Part shown: piece by piece, positions 15,985 to 26,147 of the stretch
Layout of the letters: every line of letters starts with the position of its first letter
Numbering within the stretch: position 1 is the first letter of the stretch
Notes under the pieces: generated by a model
What the model was told of the DNA's origin: nothing
What the model saw: only the letters and a program-made list of their open reading frames with translations
Database searches by the model: none
Source: Rothia nasimurium
Lineage (GTDB): Bacteria; Actinomycetota; Actinomycetes; Actinomycetales; Micrococcaceae
Assembly (NCBI RefSeq): GCF_928391935.1
Contig: NZ_CAKMTD010000001.1
Coordinates: 434,001-498,000 of the forward strand
Direction of reading: 5' to 3'
Length of the DNA stretch: 64,000 nucleotides
Position numbers and translations under genes: made by a program

Positions 15985-17592
15985 GTGACAGAATTCGACA
16001 CCAGTAAAACCTTCGCTGACTACGGCGTCCGCCAGGACATCGCAGATGCCCTCGCCGCAAAGGGCATCACCAGCCCCTTCCCCATCCAGGCCCTGACCCT
16101 GCCGGTGGCCCTCTCAGGCCAGGACATCATAGGCCAGGCCAAGACCGGCACCGGCAAGACCCTGGGCTTTGGCCTCCCTGCCCTCCAGGCCGTGATCGGG
16201 CCCCAGCAGGAGGGCTGGGAGAACCTGGCTACCCCCGGCGCCCCCCAGGCCCTGATTATTGTTCCCACCCGCGAACTCGCTATTCAGGTGGGTGATGACC
16301 TGGCAGGTGCTGCAGCAAAAACCGGCGTGCGGGTCGCAACCCTTTACGGCGGCCGCCCCTACGACTCCCAGGTCAAGGAACTGGAGAAGGGCGTCGAGCT
16401 GATTGTGGGCACCCCGGGCCGCCTCATTGACCTGCACCGCCAGAAGTACCTGAACCTGACCCAGATCAAGATTGTGGTGCTGGATGAGGCCGACGAAATG
16501 CTCGACCTGGGCTTCCTGCCCGATGTGGAGCGGATTCTCTCAGCCGTCCCCGAGGTCCGCCAGACCATGCTTTTCTCGGCTACCATGCCCGGACCCGTCC
16601 TGACCATGGCCCGCCGCTACATGAGCCGCCCCATGCACATCCGCGCTGAATCCGGCGAAGAAGAGACCATGACTAAGGCCTCAATCCGCCAGGTCATTTA
16701 CCGGGCCCACCCCCTGGATAAGGACGAACTGGTTGGCCGTATTCTGCGGGCTGAGGGCCGGGGCCGCACCGTCATTTTCACCAAGACCAAGCGCTCTGCT
16801 GCCAAGCTCTCCGATGAACTGACCGAGCGCGGTTTTGCTGCCGGGGCGATTCACGGCGACCTCAACCAGGGGGCCCGTGAGCAGGCCCTGCGGGCCTTCC
16901 GCAACGGCAAGATTGACATCCTGGTGGCAACCGACGTGGCCGCCCGAGGTATCGACGTTGAGGACGTCACCCACGTCATCAACTACCAGTGCCCCGAGGA
17001 CGAAAAGACCTACCTGCACCGGGTAGGCCGCACCGGCCGCGCCGAGAACGAGGGCACCGCTGTGACCCTGGTGGACTGGGAGGACGTGCCCCGCTGGAAG
17101 CTCATCAACAAGGCCCTAGAGCTGGGCGTGGACGAGCCGGTTGAAACCTATTCTTCTTCCCCCCACCTCTTTGCCGACCTGGGCATTGCCAAGGGCACCA
17201 AGGGCCGCCTGCCCAAGGAAGAGCGGACTGCCGCTGGCCTGCAGGCTGAAGAAGCTGAGGACTTTGGTGATAGGCCGCGTAAGGACGGTTCTGAGCGGGG
17301 TGGCCGCGGGAATCGTCGCGGCCGCTCAGGCTCCCGTTCCCCGCGTCGGGATGGTTCCCGTTCTGGCGGCGAAGGCAGCCGGGAGAAGCGGGAGGGCCGT
17401 TCCGGTGAGGAGTCGAAGCCTCGCCGTCGCCGGACCCGCAGGGTTGAGGGTGAGGCCGGGCAGGAGCGTCCGGCCCGGGAACGTCGGCAGCGGTCAGCTG
17501 AGGTTGGTGGCCGAGCAGAGGGCTCCCAGGCAGGTGAGGGCCAGCGCCGCCGCCGTCGCCGTACCCGCCGGGTCGAAGGCAACGACAGCTAA
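15985..17592 (+). CDS. rhlE: DEAD-box ATP-dependent RNA helicase
   Basis: A 535-residue RNA helicase. Q-motif residues FPIQALTLP near residue 31, Walker A AKTGTGKT near residue 52, PTRELA, DEADEML (motif II), SAT (motif III), and C-terminal HRVGRTGRAEN (motif VI) are all present. The last 120 residues are a low-complexity, Arg/Gly/Ser-rich basic tail with three RRRRTRRVEG-like blocks (SKPRRRRTRRVEG, QRRRRRRTRRVEG), probably for RNA binding. Start is GTG 15985 with AAAGGA upstream. It probably unwinds structured RNA in ribosome assembly or the cold; the match to rhlE rests on gene order. It ends at a bidirectional terminator shared with guaB1. Confidence 0.93.
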   Translation: MTEFDTSKTFADYGVRQDIADALAAKGITSPFPIQALTLPVALSGQDIIGQAKTGTGKTLGFGLPALQAVIGPQQEGWENLATPGAPQALIIVPTRELAIQVGDDLAGAAAKTGVRVATLYGGRPYDSQVKELEKGVELIVGTPGRLIDLHRQKYLNLTQIKIVVLDEADEMLDLGFLPDVERILSAVPEVRQTMLFSATMPGPVLTMARRYMSRPMHIRAESGEEETMTKASIRQVIYRAHPLDKDELVGRILRAEGRGRTVIFTKTKRSAAKLSDELTERGFAAGAIHGDLNQGAREQALRAFRNGKIDILVATDVAARGIDVEDVTHVINYQCPEDEKTYLHRVGRTGRAENEGTAVTLVDWEDVPRWKLINKALELGVDEPVETYSSSPHLFADLGIAKGTKGRLPKEERTAAGLQAEEAEDFGDRPRKDGSERGGRGNRRGRSGSRSPRRDGSRSGGEGSREKREGRSGEESKPRRRRTRRVEGEAGQERPARERRQRSAEVGGRAEGSQAGEGQRRRRRRTRRVEGNDS

Positions 17593-17601
17593 CCCCTAGG
17601 T

Positions 17602-17656
17602 ACCATTTAAATCGGAAATGACCAGCAGTCAGCTGGTCATTTCCGATTTAAATGGT
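17602..17656. terminator. bidirectional terminator, repeat family 2, copy 1
   Basis: Perfect 25-bp arms (17602-17626 and 17632-17656) with a 5-nt loop, between the convergent helicase and guaB1 genes. The outer 17 bp (ACCATTTAAATCGGAAA) are identical to those of the element at 28037-28091, while the inner 8 bp differ and still pair. A degenerate extra half-copy ending in GGTACC follows at about 17659-17678. Confidence 0.75.
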
Positions 17657-17682
17657 CCTTTCGGATTTAGGTGGTACCTGGC

Positions 17683-19421
<1,739 letters not shown>

Positions 19422-21107
19422 ATGACCGATTCTCAGCTCCTCGTCCCAGCCGCAGACGACCCCACCTGGTGGCGTCAGGCCGTGGTCTACCAGATTTACC
19501 CCCGTTCCTTTGCGGACGCCGACGGCAACGGGATCGGCGACCTCAAGGGCATCACGGCCAAGGTTCCCTACCTCAAAAAGCTGGGGGTCGATGCCGTCTG
19601 GCTCTCTCCCTTCTATCCCTCAGCCCTGGCCGATGGCGGCTACGATGTCGATGACTTCCGCGATGTTGACCCGAAAATCGGCACCCTGGCCGACTTCGAT
19701 GAGATGGCCAGCGCCCTGCACGCAGCGGGCCTGAAGCTCATTGTTGATGTGGTGCCCAACCACACCTCCAACCTGCATGTCTGGTTCCAGGAGGCCCTGG
19801 AGTCCGCCCCGGGCTCAGCAGCCCGCGACCGCTATATCTTCCGCGACGGCCTGGGCGAGAAGGGCGAACTGCCCCCGGCTGACTGGACCTCCATTTTCGG
19901 CGGCCCGGCCTGGGAGCCGGTGGGCGACGGCCAATGGTACCTGCACAACTTTGCCGTTGAACAGCCGGATCTCAACTGGCATAACCCCGAGGTCCACGAG
20001 GACTTTAAAGAAACTTTCCGCTTCTGGGCCGACCGCGGTGTAGACGGTTTCCGTATTGACGTTGCCCACGGTATCGCCAAGGACCTACCCGAGGTGCTGC
20101 CCAGCCAGGCAGAACTCGATGCCCTACCCAAGGACGGCACCCACCCCATGTGGGACCGCGACGATGTGCACGAGATTTATAAGGAATGGCGCACCGTCTT
20201 CAACGAATACACCCCGCCCCGCACCGCCGTGGCAGAGGCCTGGGTGGAGCGAGACCGCCGCCCGGCCTACGCGTCCGCCCAGGGCCTGGGCCAGGCCTTC
20301 AACTTTGACCTGCTCACCGCCCGCTTCGAGGCGGGCGAGTTCCGCAAGATTGTGGCTGAGAACCTGGAGCTCTCGGCGGAGTCTGGTTCGTCGAGCACCT
20401 GGGTGCTGTCCAACCACGATGTGGTGCGCCACCCCACCCGCTACGGCCTGCCCTTCGTGGAGGGTAAGACTAACGAGAAGGTAGGCCACGAGTGGCTGCT
20501 CGCAGGTGGCCCGGCCGAGGAACTAGACCGTGAGCTGGGCTCCGCCCGCGCCCGCGCCGCTACCCTTTTCGAGCTAGCCCTGCCCGGTTCAGCCTACCTT
20601 TACCAGGGTGAGGAACTGGGTCTGCACGAGGTCGCTGAGATTCCTGACGCTGACCGCCAGGACCCCACCTTCTTCAACTCTCCCGGCGTCAACGTCGGGC
20701 GTGACGGTTGCCGGGTTCCCCTGCCCTGGGAGGCGGACGGCCCCTCCTTCGGCTTTGGTTCGGGGGCACCCCACCTGCCCCAGCCAGCCTGGTTCACCGA
20801 CTACGCTGTAGCCGCTGAGGACGAGCAAAAAGACTCCACCCTCAACCTCTACCGGGCAGCCCTGGCCGCCCGCCGCCAGCTCCAGGGCGCCGAGGACCTG
20901 ACCTGGCTCGCCACTGATTCAGCTGACCTGCTGGCTTTTGAGCGCCCCGGCGGCTGGGTCAATCTGACCAACTTCAGCACCGAGCCCGCTCCCCTGCCAG
21001 CTAACCTGGCTGACGCCGAGTTCGTCCTGGGCTCTACCCCCGGTGCCGAGGACGCCTTCGCCGCAGGTTCCGTACCCGGGTCAGCTACGGTCTGGCTCAA
21101 GAAGTAG
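19422..21107 (+). CDS. GH13 alpha-glucosidase (oligo-1,6-/maltodextrin-glucosidase type)
   Basis: A 561-residue glycoside hydrolase family 13 protein. The N-terminus WWRQAVVYQIYPRSFADADGNGIGDL is typical. The (beta/alpha)8 barrel residues are DVVPNHT (region I), GFRIDVAHG (nucleophile Asp, region II), AVAEAWV (acid Glu, region III) and VLSNHDVVRH (region IV Asp). No signal peptide is present, so it acts in the cytoplasm on imported short alpha-glucans such as maltose or isomaltose. Exact linkage is not readable. Its last 11 bp overlap the convergent PHP gene. Confidence 0.92.
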   Translation: MTDSQLLVPAADDPTWWRQAVVYQIYPRSFADADGNGIGDLKGITAKVPYLKKLGVDAVWLSPFYPSALADGGYDVDDFRDVDPKIGTLADFDEMASALHAAGLKLIVDVVPNHTSNLHVWFQEALESAPGSAARDRYIFRDGLGEKGELPPADWTSIFGGPAWEPVGDGQWYLHNFAVEQPDLNWHNPEVHEDFKETFRFWADRGVDGFRIDVAHGIAKDLPEVLPSQAELDALPKDGTHPMWDRDDVHEIYKEWRTVFNEYTPPRTAVAEAWVERDRRPAYASAQGLGQAFNFDLLTARFEAGEFRKIVAENLELSAESGSSSTWVLSNHDVVRHPTRYGLPFVEGKTNEKVGHEWLLAGGPAEELDRELGSARARAATLFELALPGSAYLYQGEELGLHEVAEIPDADRQDPTFFNSPGVNVGRDGCRVPLPWEADGPSFGFGSGAPHLPQPAWFTDYAVAAEDEQKDSTLNLYRAALAARRQLQGAEDLTWLATDSADLLAFERPGGWVNLTNFSTEPAPLPANLADAEFVLGSTPGAEDAFAAGSVPGSATVWLKK

Positions 21108-21921
21108 CAAGTTCCCGAATCCTCTCAACCGTCTCGCGGGGAGTGGTGTTTTCGCCCAGGCGGTTGGGTTTGCCTGCCCCGTGGTAGTCGGATGATCCGG
21201 TGACGAGAAGGTCGTGTGTGGCTGCGGTGTCGAGCAGCCAGGCGCGGCCTTCTTCGGGGTTGTCGCGGTGGTAGACCTCAAAGCCTGCCAGCCCTGCCTC
21301 GATCATGGCATAGATGGTGTCGTTGCTGGCTAGTTTTCCGCGGGCGGACGCCTTGGGGTGGGCCATGACCGGCACGCCCCCTGCAGCCCGCACCAGCTCA
21401 ACGGCTCGTACCGGGTCCACGGCATAGTGGGGCACATAGTATTTGGAACGGGTGGTCAAGATAGTTTCAAAGGCTTCTGACCTGTGGGCAACCACCCCGA
21501 GGCCCACCAGGGCGTCAGCGATATGCGGGCGACCGACCGTCGCCCCCTCGTGGACCTGGGCCTGAACCAGCTCCCAGGTAATGGGGTAGTCTTCAGCCAA
21601 GCGTTCCACCATGCGCTGGGCGCGGCCCACCCGAGAGTCCCGGGCCTTGCCGATTTCAGCCAGCAGGGCCGCGTCCGTCGGGTCGTGCAGGTAGGAGAGC
21701 AGGTGGATACTCACCCCCTGAGCCGAACACGAGATTTCCATACCGGGCAGGAAGTCGAGCCCTAAGCGTCCTGCCATCTGCTCAGCCTCAGCCCAACCAG
21801 CAGTAGTGTCATGGTCGGTCAGGGCAAAGCCGGTGAGTCCAGCGGCGGCAACATCGGCGACGAGCTCCTCAACCGGCTGGGTGCCATCAGATATGCGGGA
21901 GTGGGTGTGCAGGTCATACAT
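21097..21921 (-). CDS. PHP-domain phosphoesterase (TrpH/YciV-like)
   Basis: A 274-residue PHP protein. Metal ligands are visible in YDLHTHSRISDG (residues 2-13), LTDHDTTAGW (near 38), PGMEISC (near 62), VMAHPKA, and GSSDYHGAGK near the C-terminus. Homologues such as E. coli YciV/RnaAM hydrolyse 3',5'-nucleotide bisphosphates or trim 5' RNA ends. It is divergent from pepP, and both promoters look leaderless (TAATCT at 21933-21928, 6 nt before ATG). Its 3' end overlaps the GH13 gene tail to tail. Confidence 0.9.
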   Translation of the reverse strand: MYDLHTHSRISDGTQPVEELVADVAAAGLTGFALTDHDTTAGWAEAEQMAGRLGLDFLPGMEISCSAQGVSIHLLSYLHDPTDAALLAEIGKARDSRVGRAQRMVERLAEDYPITWELVQAQVHEGATVGRPHIADALVGLGVVAHRSEAFETILTTRSKYYVPHYAVDPVRAVELVRAAGGVPVMAHPKASARGKLASNDTIYAMIEAGLAGFEVYHRDNPEEGRAWLLDTAATHDLLVTGSSDYHGAGKPNRLGENTTPRETVERIRELATS

Positions 21922-21927
21922 ACCACC

Positions 21928-21933
21928 AGATTA
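21928..21933 (-). promoter_or_regulatory. -10 box of a probably leaderless promoter (PHP gene)
   Basis: Minus-strand TAATCT, then 6 nt, then ATG 21921. Confidence 0.45.
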
Positions 21934-22029
21934 CCTGCTCCCACCTGCCAGAGACCGGGGAACACCCGTAAGCTGTTCTAAAGTATCCCAGCTACTATCT
22001 TCAGCTAGACGCACCGTTACCCGGCTCAC

Positions 22030-22035
22030 TAGACT
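22030..22035 (+). promoter_or_regulatory. -10 box of a probably leaderless promoter (aminopeptidase P)
   Basis: TAGACT, then GGTAGGC, then ATG 22043. The 16-nt string TAGACTGGTAGGCATG is identical at the dapD start (32466-32481). Confidence 0.55.
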
Positions 22036-22042
22036 GGTAGGC

Positions 22043-23593
22043 ATGACTACTAGCGAAAATACTTCTACCCCCGGAGACGACCAGCCGATCGAAGAGCGGG
22101 TCACCAACCGCTCAGCAGCCCCCACCTCTGACGCCTTTACCAGCTTTATGGCCTCAAACTGGGCAGCTTCTTCCGCAGACCTCCCGGCCCGGGCCCGCGT
22201 CGCCGACTTCGCCGCTGAACGTCGCGCCAAGATCTCAGCTCTCTTCCCCGGTGAGCGCCTGGTCCTACCTGCTGGCCCCCTCAAGGTGCGCTCCAACGAC
22301 ACCGACTACCGCTTCCGCCCCCATTCAGCCTTTGCCCACCAGACCGGCCTGGGCCTGGATCATGAGCCGGACGCCGTCCTGGTCTTTGAGCCCGTTGAAG
22401 AGGGGCAGGGCGACAACGGCTCCAACCACGAGGTCACCCTCTACTTCCGCCCCCTAGCTGGCCGCGATACCGAGATGTTCTACAAGGACCCCCGCTACGG
22501 GGAGTTCTGGATTGGCCCCCGCCCCACCCTCGAATCCCTGGGCGCCGAGTACGGGCTTCGCACCAAGGACTTAGGTGAACTTGAGGTAGCGATCACCAAG
22601 AACGCCGGCCCTGAGGCCCTGGGCGGGGTGCGTATTCGCCTGGTACGCAATGTTGACCTGAACGTGGACGCCCTGGTGGACACCTCCCGCTACAACACCT
22701 CGGTTGATTTGGAGCAGTCAGACCTGCTCGACGCGGCCCTGACCGAGGCCCTGTCTGAGGCCCGCCTGGTCAAGGACGAGATCGAGGTAGAGAACCTGCG
22801 CCGCTCGGTTGACCTGACCGTCAAGGGTTTTGCTGAGGTTGTTAAGGCCCTGCCTGCCGCTGTGGCCCACCGTCGCGGCGAGCGCGTCGTCGAAACCACC
22901 TTCTTCGCCAAGGCCCGTGTTGAGGGCAACGACCTGGGCTACGACACCATCGCAGCCTGCGGCAATAACGCGACAATCCTGCACTGGATCCGCAACGATG
23001 GGGCGGTTGAGCCGGGTAAGCTCCTGCTCCTGGACGCCGGTGTTGAGGACGATACCCTCTACACGGCTGACGTCACCCGCACCTTCCCGGTCAACGGTAA
23101 GTTCACCGAGATTCAGGCTAAGGCCTACAACATTGTGCTCGAAGCAGCCGACGCGGCCTTCAAGGTGGCTGTGCCCGGCACCCGTTTCCGTGAGGTGCAT
23201 GAGGCGGCCATGAAGGTTTTGGCGACCCGCCTGCACGAGTGGGGCCTGCTTCCTGTTTCTGCTGAGGTGTCCCTGTCGGCTGAGGGTGGCCAGCACCGCC
23301 GCTGGATGCCGCACGGCACTAGCCACCACCTGGGCCTGGACGTACACGACTGCGCCCAGGCGAAGCAGGAGCTCTACATGGACGGGATCATTGAGCCCGG
23401 CATGGTTTTCACCATTGAGCCCGGCCTCTACTTCAAGGAAGAGGATCTGGCTATCCCCGAGGAACTGCGCGGTATCGGTATTCGTATTGAGGACGATGTG
23501 CTGATCACCGAGGACGGCAATGAGAACCTCTCTGCTGCTCTGCCCCGCACCGTAGAAGGAATTGAAGCCTGGATGGCGGAGAACTCCCGCTAG
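22043..23593 (+). CDS. pepP: Xaa-Pro aminopeptidase (aminopeptidase P family, M24B)
   Basis: A 516-residue metallopeptidase removing N-terminal residues before proline. An N-terminal AMP_N domain (about 60-220, with DYRFRPHSAFAHQTGLG) precedes the pita-bread domain. Metal ligands: LLLLDAGVEDDTLYTADVTRTFP (two Asp), HGTSHHLGLDVHD (His), FTIEPGLYF (Glu) and IRIEDDVLIT (Glu). The frame is open upstream to 21806 over the PHP gene's 5' region, but ATG 22043 with its TAGACT box is the sensible start. A strong terminator follows. Confidence 0.93.
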   Translation: MTTSENTSTPGDDQPIEERVTNRSAAPTSDAFTSFMASNWAASSADLPARARVADFAAERRAKISALFPGERLVLPAGPLKVRSNDTDYRFRPHSAFAHQTGLGLDHEPDAVLVFEPVEEGQGDNGSNHEVTLYFRPLAGRDTEMFYKDPRYGEFWIGPRPTLESLGAEYGLRTKDLGELEVAITKNAGPEALGGVRIRLVRNVDLNVDALVDTSRYNTSVDLEQSDLLDAALTEALSEARLVKDEIEVENLRRSVDLTVKGFAEVVKALPAAVAHRRGERVVETTFFAKARVEGNDLGYDTIAACGNNATILHWIRNDGAVEPGKLLLLDAGVEDDTLYTADVTRTFPVNGKFTEIQAKAYNIVLEAADAAFKVAVPGTRFREVHEAAMKVLATRLHEWGLLPVSAEVSLSAEGGQHRRWMPHGTSHHLGLDVHDCAQAKQELYMDGIIEPGMVFTIEPGLYFKEEDLAIPEELRGIGIRIEDDVLITEDGNENLSAALPRTVEGIEAWMAENSR

Positions 23594-23598
23594 GCCCT

Positions 23599-23645
23599 CA
23601 TCAAAAATCCGCCCCCAGTACAGTCTGGGGGCGGATTTTTTGATG
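23599..23645. terminator. bidirectional terminator between pepP and the stress protein
   Basis: A 20-bp stem (CATCAAAAATCCGCCCCCAG) with a 6-nt loop and a T-rich descending arm on the plus strand and, by symmetry, on the minus strand. It serves two convergent genes. Confidence 0.85.
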
Positions 23646-23678
23646 GGTGGGCCTGGGGCGGCTCTGCGGGGTGTCTGT

Positions 23679-24686
23679 CTAGCCCCGGGTCTCGTCCTTG
23701 TTAGCCTGGCTGGGGTCCTGGGGCTCGGGGGCCTTGCGGATGGTCGCCTCAAATTCTTCGGGGTTTTCTACCCGCAGGCCGTAGCGCTGCTCATTCTTTT
23801 CAGCTCGGATCTGTTCGACCCGTTCGTTGGTGGCGGGAGCCTCCGGAGCCTTTCGGATCATGGCCTCAAATTCCTCGGGGTTCTCCACCCGCAGGCCGAA
23901 CTTGCCAGCGGCCTTTGAGCCGTCCCGGTTGGTTTCGGCAGGCGGGGTGAAGACGGGTTGGCTCGGGGTTTCCGGGGCGGCGGGGGCCTGCTGCTGGTCT
24001 GCCGGGTTGAAGCCGGGTAGGAAGGGTTCAGGCTTCTGCTCGCGCGGGGGCAGGGGCTTGGTCGGATCAAACCACTGGGGCTGCTGGGGAGCACCAGCCT
24101 GGGGAGCACCAGCCTGGGGTGCCCCGGCCTGTGGGGGGACGGATGGCTGGTTGACCGGGTGCTGCATGGCCGGGTGGGGCACCGGGCTGGACTGCCCATT
24201 GACCACAGTTACCCGCAGCAGCTGCCGGGCAGCGGCGGCGGTAGCTGGAATAGCCATCAGATCATAGCGGGCCGGCAGAATCTGGCTCCGGGTGCGGATT
24301 CCTTTACCCTTGGCCCGGGAGGCCACAAAAATGGAGTAAATAATACTGAAAGCAACTGCCAGGGGAACAATGCTGATGAAGTTAGCCAGCATGGAGGTCT
24401 GGGTAATCAGGGAGTTGAAGAGGGCAACTAAGGCGCCAAGTCCAATACCCTGAATCGCCCCGCTGAGGGCGGCCCTGGGGTAGGTGGCCTGGCCGGTCAC
24501 GTAATCTACCTGGCGCACGTCCTGGCCCACCACAAAGAGGGAATGGACCGGGAACTTCTGGCTAGCGAGGAACTCAATAGCCTTGTTCAGTTCGCGGCGG
24601 TCCGTAAAGGTGGCGACGAGCTCGCCCGGGGGCAGGCTGGCCCCGGTGGCAAGAGCGAGAGCTGGGGGTACTTTCAGTTGATCCAT
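23679..24686 (-). CDS. general stress protein-like membrane protein with C-terminal repeats
   Basis: A 335-residue protein. Residues about 20-75 resemble the general stress protein 17M (YflT-like) fold (FTDRRELNKAIEFLASQKFPVHSLFVVGQDV). Two hydrophobic segments follow at about 85-135. The rest is a proline/glutamine-rich linker containing GAPQAGAPQAGAPQ, then two direct repeats of about 19 residues, each GLRVENPEEFEA-IRKAPE. Transcription is away from the CBS protein gene. The frame opens at 24755, but MDQLKVPPALALATG from ATG 24686 is the likely start. The function is unknown; a stress-related membrane role is inference from the domain only. Confidence 0.75.
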   Translation of the reverse strand: MDQLKVPPALALATGASLPPGELVATFTDRRELNKAIEFLASQKFPVHSLFVVGQDVRQVDYVTGQATYPRAALSGAIQGIGLGALVALFNSLITQTSMLANFISIVPLAVAFSIIYSIFVASRAKGKGIRTRSQILPARYDLMAIPATAAAARQLLRVTVVNGQSSPVPHPAMQHPVNQPSVPPQAGAPQAGAPQAGAPQQPQWFDPTKPLPPREQKPEPFLPGFNPADQQQAPAAPETPSQPVFTPPAETNRDGSKAAGKFGLRVENPEEFEAMIRKAPEAPATNERVEQIRAEKNEQRYGLRVENPEEFEATIRKAPEPQDPSQANKDETRG

Positions 24687-24825
24687 AGCCCCATTTTTTC
24701 GTATCTTGCTGAATCTTTGCCCGGAGTCTGCCTGGTTATCGCCACCGGCGTACATCCTGCTTGTAAGCTAGCTTATTTTTCCCGCTCTGTGGCTCCTGCA
24801 CATGGCAGGGTGTGCCCCCAGGGAG

Positions 24826-24831
24826 TAGGCT
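24826..24831 (+). promoter_or_regulatory. -10 box of a probably leaderless promoter (CBS/MgtE_N gene)
   Basis: TAGGCT, then 8 nt, then GTG 24840; no ribosome binding site is visible. Confidence 0.4.
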
Positions 24832-24839
24832 TAAGACTT

Positions 24840-26147
24840 GTGAGTAGCGTACCGAACAAAATCTTTATTGCCCGCCTGCTAGGCCTAGACGTCTTTGACC
24901 CCCACGGTGACCGCCTGGGCCGTCTGCGCGACGTCGTCGTCCTCAAAAGCGGCTTTACCCAGTTCTCAGCCATTGGGTCCCTGGCCAAGCTCAAGGAACC
25001 TGTCGTTGTCGGTATCGTCATTGAGATCCTGGGCAAGAAACGTATTTTTGTTCCCATGACGCGGGTCACCAGTATCGACTCCACCCAGATTATTCTGACG
25101 GGCCTGGTGAACCTGCGCCGCTTCGAACAGCGCGGCTCCGAAGCCCTAGTGGTCGGTGAGCTCTTTGACAAAAAGGTGCAGCTGCGTGACGGCTCCGGCA
25201 TGGCCCACGTTGAGGACGTCGCCATGGAACAGCGACGCAACGGCGACTGGTTCATCTCAGAACTCTTTGTCTCCCGCGGCCACAACCACCTGCTACGCCG
25301 CCGCAAGGAAACCCTGATCGTAGACTGGGACCAGGTCATCCTCTCCACCGACTTCGAACCCCAAGCCGCCACCGCCTTCGTCGCCAGCCACGAAGACTCC
25401 AACGCAGCAGACCTCGCCGACGCCATCCACGAAATGCCCGACAAGCGCATGGTCGAGGTCGCCCAGGAACTCCAAGACGAGCGCCTGGCCGACGTCCTGC
25501 AGGAACTCCCCGAAGAAGACCAGGTACAGATCCTCTCCCACCTGGAGGTAGAACGCGCCGTCAACGTCCTGGAAGAAATGGAACCGGACGACGCCGCCGA
25601 CCTCCTCAGCGAGCTCTCCGACACCCAGCGTGAGGAGCTGCTCACCCTCATGGACCCCGAAGACTCCGACGACGTCCGCCGCCTGCTGGAATACGAGGAA
25701 GGAACCGCCGGTTCGCTCATGAACCCGGTGCCCATCATCCTCTCCCCCGAGGCAACCGTCGCTGAAGCCCTAGCCCATATCCGCCAGGAGGAAATCCCCC
25801 CGGCCATGGCAGCGGCCGTCATGGTCACCCGTCCCCCGCTAGAAACCCCCACCGGCAAGTACCTAGGCCTGGTCCACATGCAGCGGCTCCTGCGCCACTC
25901 CCCCAGCGAACAGGTCGGCAACATCATTGACTCCTCCATCGAGCCGGTCACCGACGCCGCCAGTATCGAAGAGGTCACCCGCGTTCTAGCAACCTACGAC
26001 CTCACCATCGTGCCGGTCGTCAACGACCACGACCGCCTAGTCGGGGCAGTGACCGTGGACGACGTCCTCGACGAGATCCTGCCCGATGACTGGCGAACCT
26101 ACGACGACGGCACCCCCATTCGAAAGGTAGGTCGACGCTTTGAGTGA
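24840..26147 (+). CDS. PRC-barrel / MgtE N-domain / CBS-domain protein
   Basis: A 435-residue soluble protein. Residues about 5-75 and 85-165 look like PRC-barrel-type beta domains (FDPHGDRLGRLRDVVV; LRDGSGMAHVEDVAM). Residues about 180-280 are the superhelical MgtE N-domain with its repeating ELPEEDQVQILSHLE pattern. Two CBS domains follow (SLMNPVPIILSPEATVAEAL; YDLTIVPVVNDHDRLVGAVTVDDVLDEILPDD). It lacks the MgtE membrane channel, so it resembles the Mg2+-sensing part only. Start GTG 24840 fits the TAGGCT box. It overlaps the DUF1003 gene by 8 bp; the pair is conserved in actinobacteria and probably works together at the membrane. Confidence 0.88.
   Translation: MSSVPNKIFIARLLGLDVFDPHGDRLGRLRDVVVLKSGFTQFSAIGSLAKLKEPVVVGIVIEILGKKRIFVPMTRVTSIDSTQIILTGLVNLRRFEQRGSEALVVGELFDKKVQLRDGSGMAHVEDVAMEQRRNGDWFISELFVSRGHNHLLRRRKETLIVDWDQVILSTDFEPQAATAFVASHEDSNAADLADAIHEMPDKRMVEVAQELQDERLADVLQELPEEDQVQILSHLEVERAVNVLEEMEPDDAADLLSELSDTQREELLTLMDPEDSDDVRRLLEYEEGTAGSLMNPVPIILSPEATVAEALAHIRQEEIPPAMAAAVMVTRPPLETPTGKYLGLVHMQRLLRHSPSEQVGNIIDSSIEPVTDAASIEEVTRVLATYDLTIVPVVNDHDRLVGAVTVDDVLDEILPDDWRTYDDGTPIRKVGRRFE

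Noticed and set aside
22690-23752. 344-residue open frame antisense to pepP
   Set aside because: Long antisense frames are expected opposite GC-rich genes. The sequence has no domain pattern, and pepP on the other strand has all its catalytic motifs.
24060-24140. Short tandem DNA repeat (GGGGAGCACCAGCCT-like) taken as a CRISPR or microsatellite
   Set aside because: It lies in frame inside the stress-protein gene and encodes GAPQA repeats; it is coding low complexity.
24773-25978. 401-residue open frame antisense to the CBS protein gene
   Set aside because: Composition is dominated by Ser/Arg, typical of a shadow frame; the sense gene is well supported.
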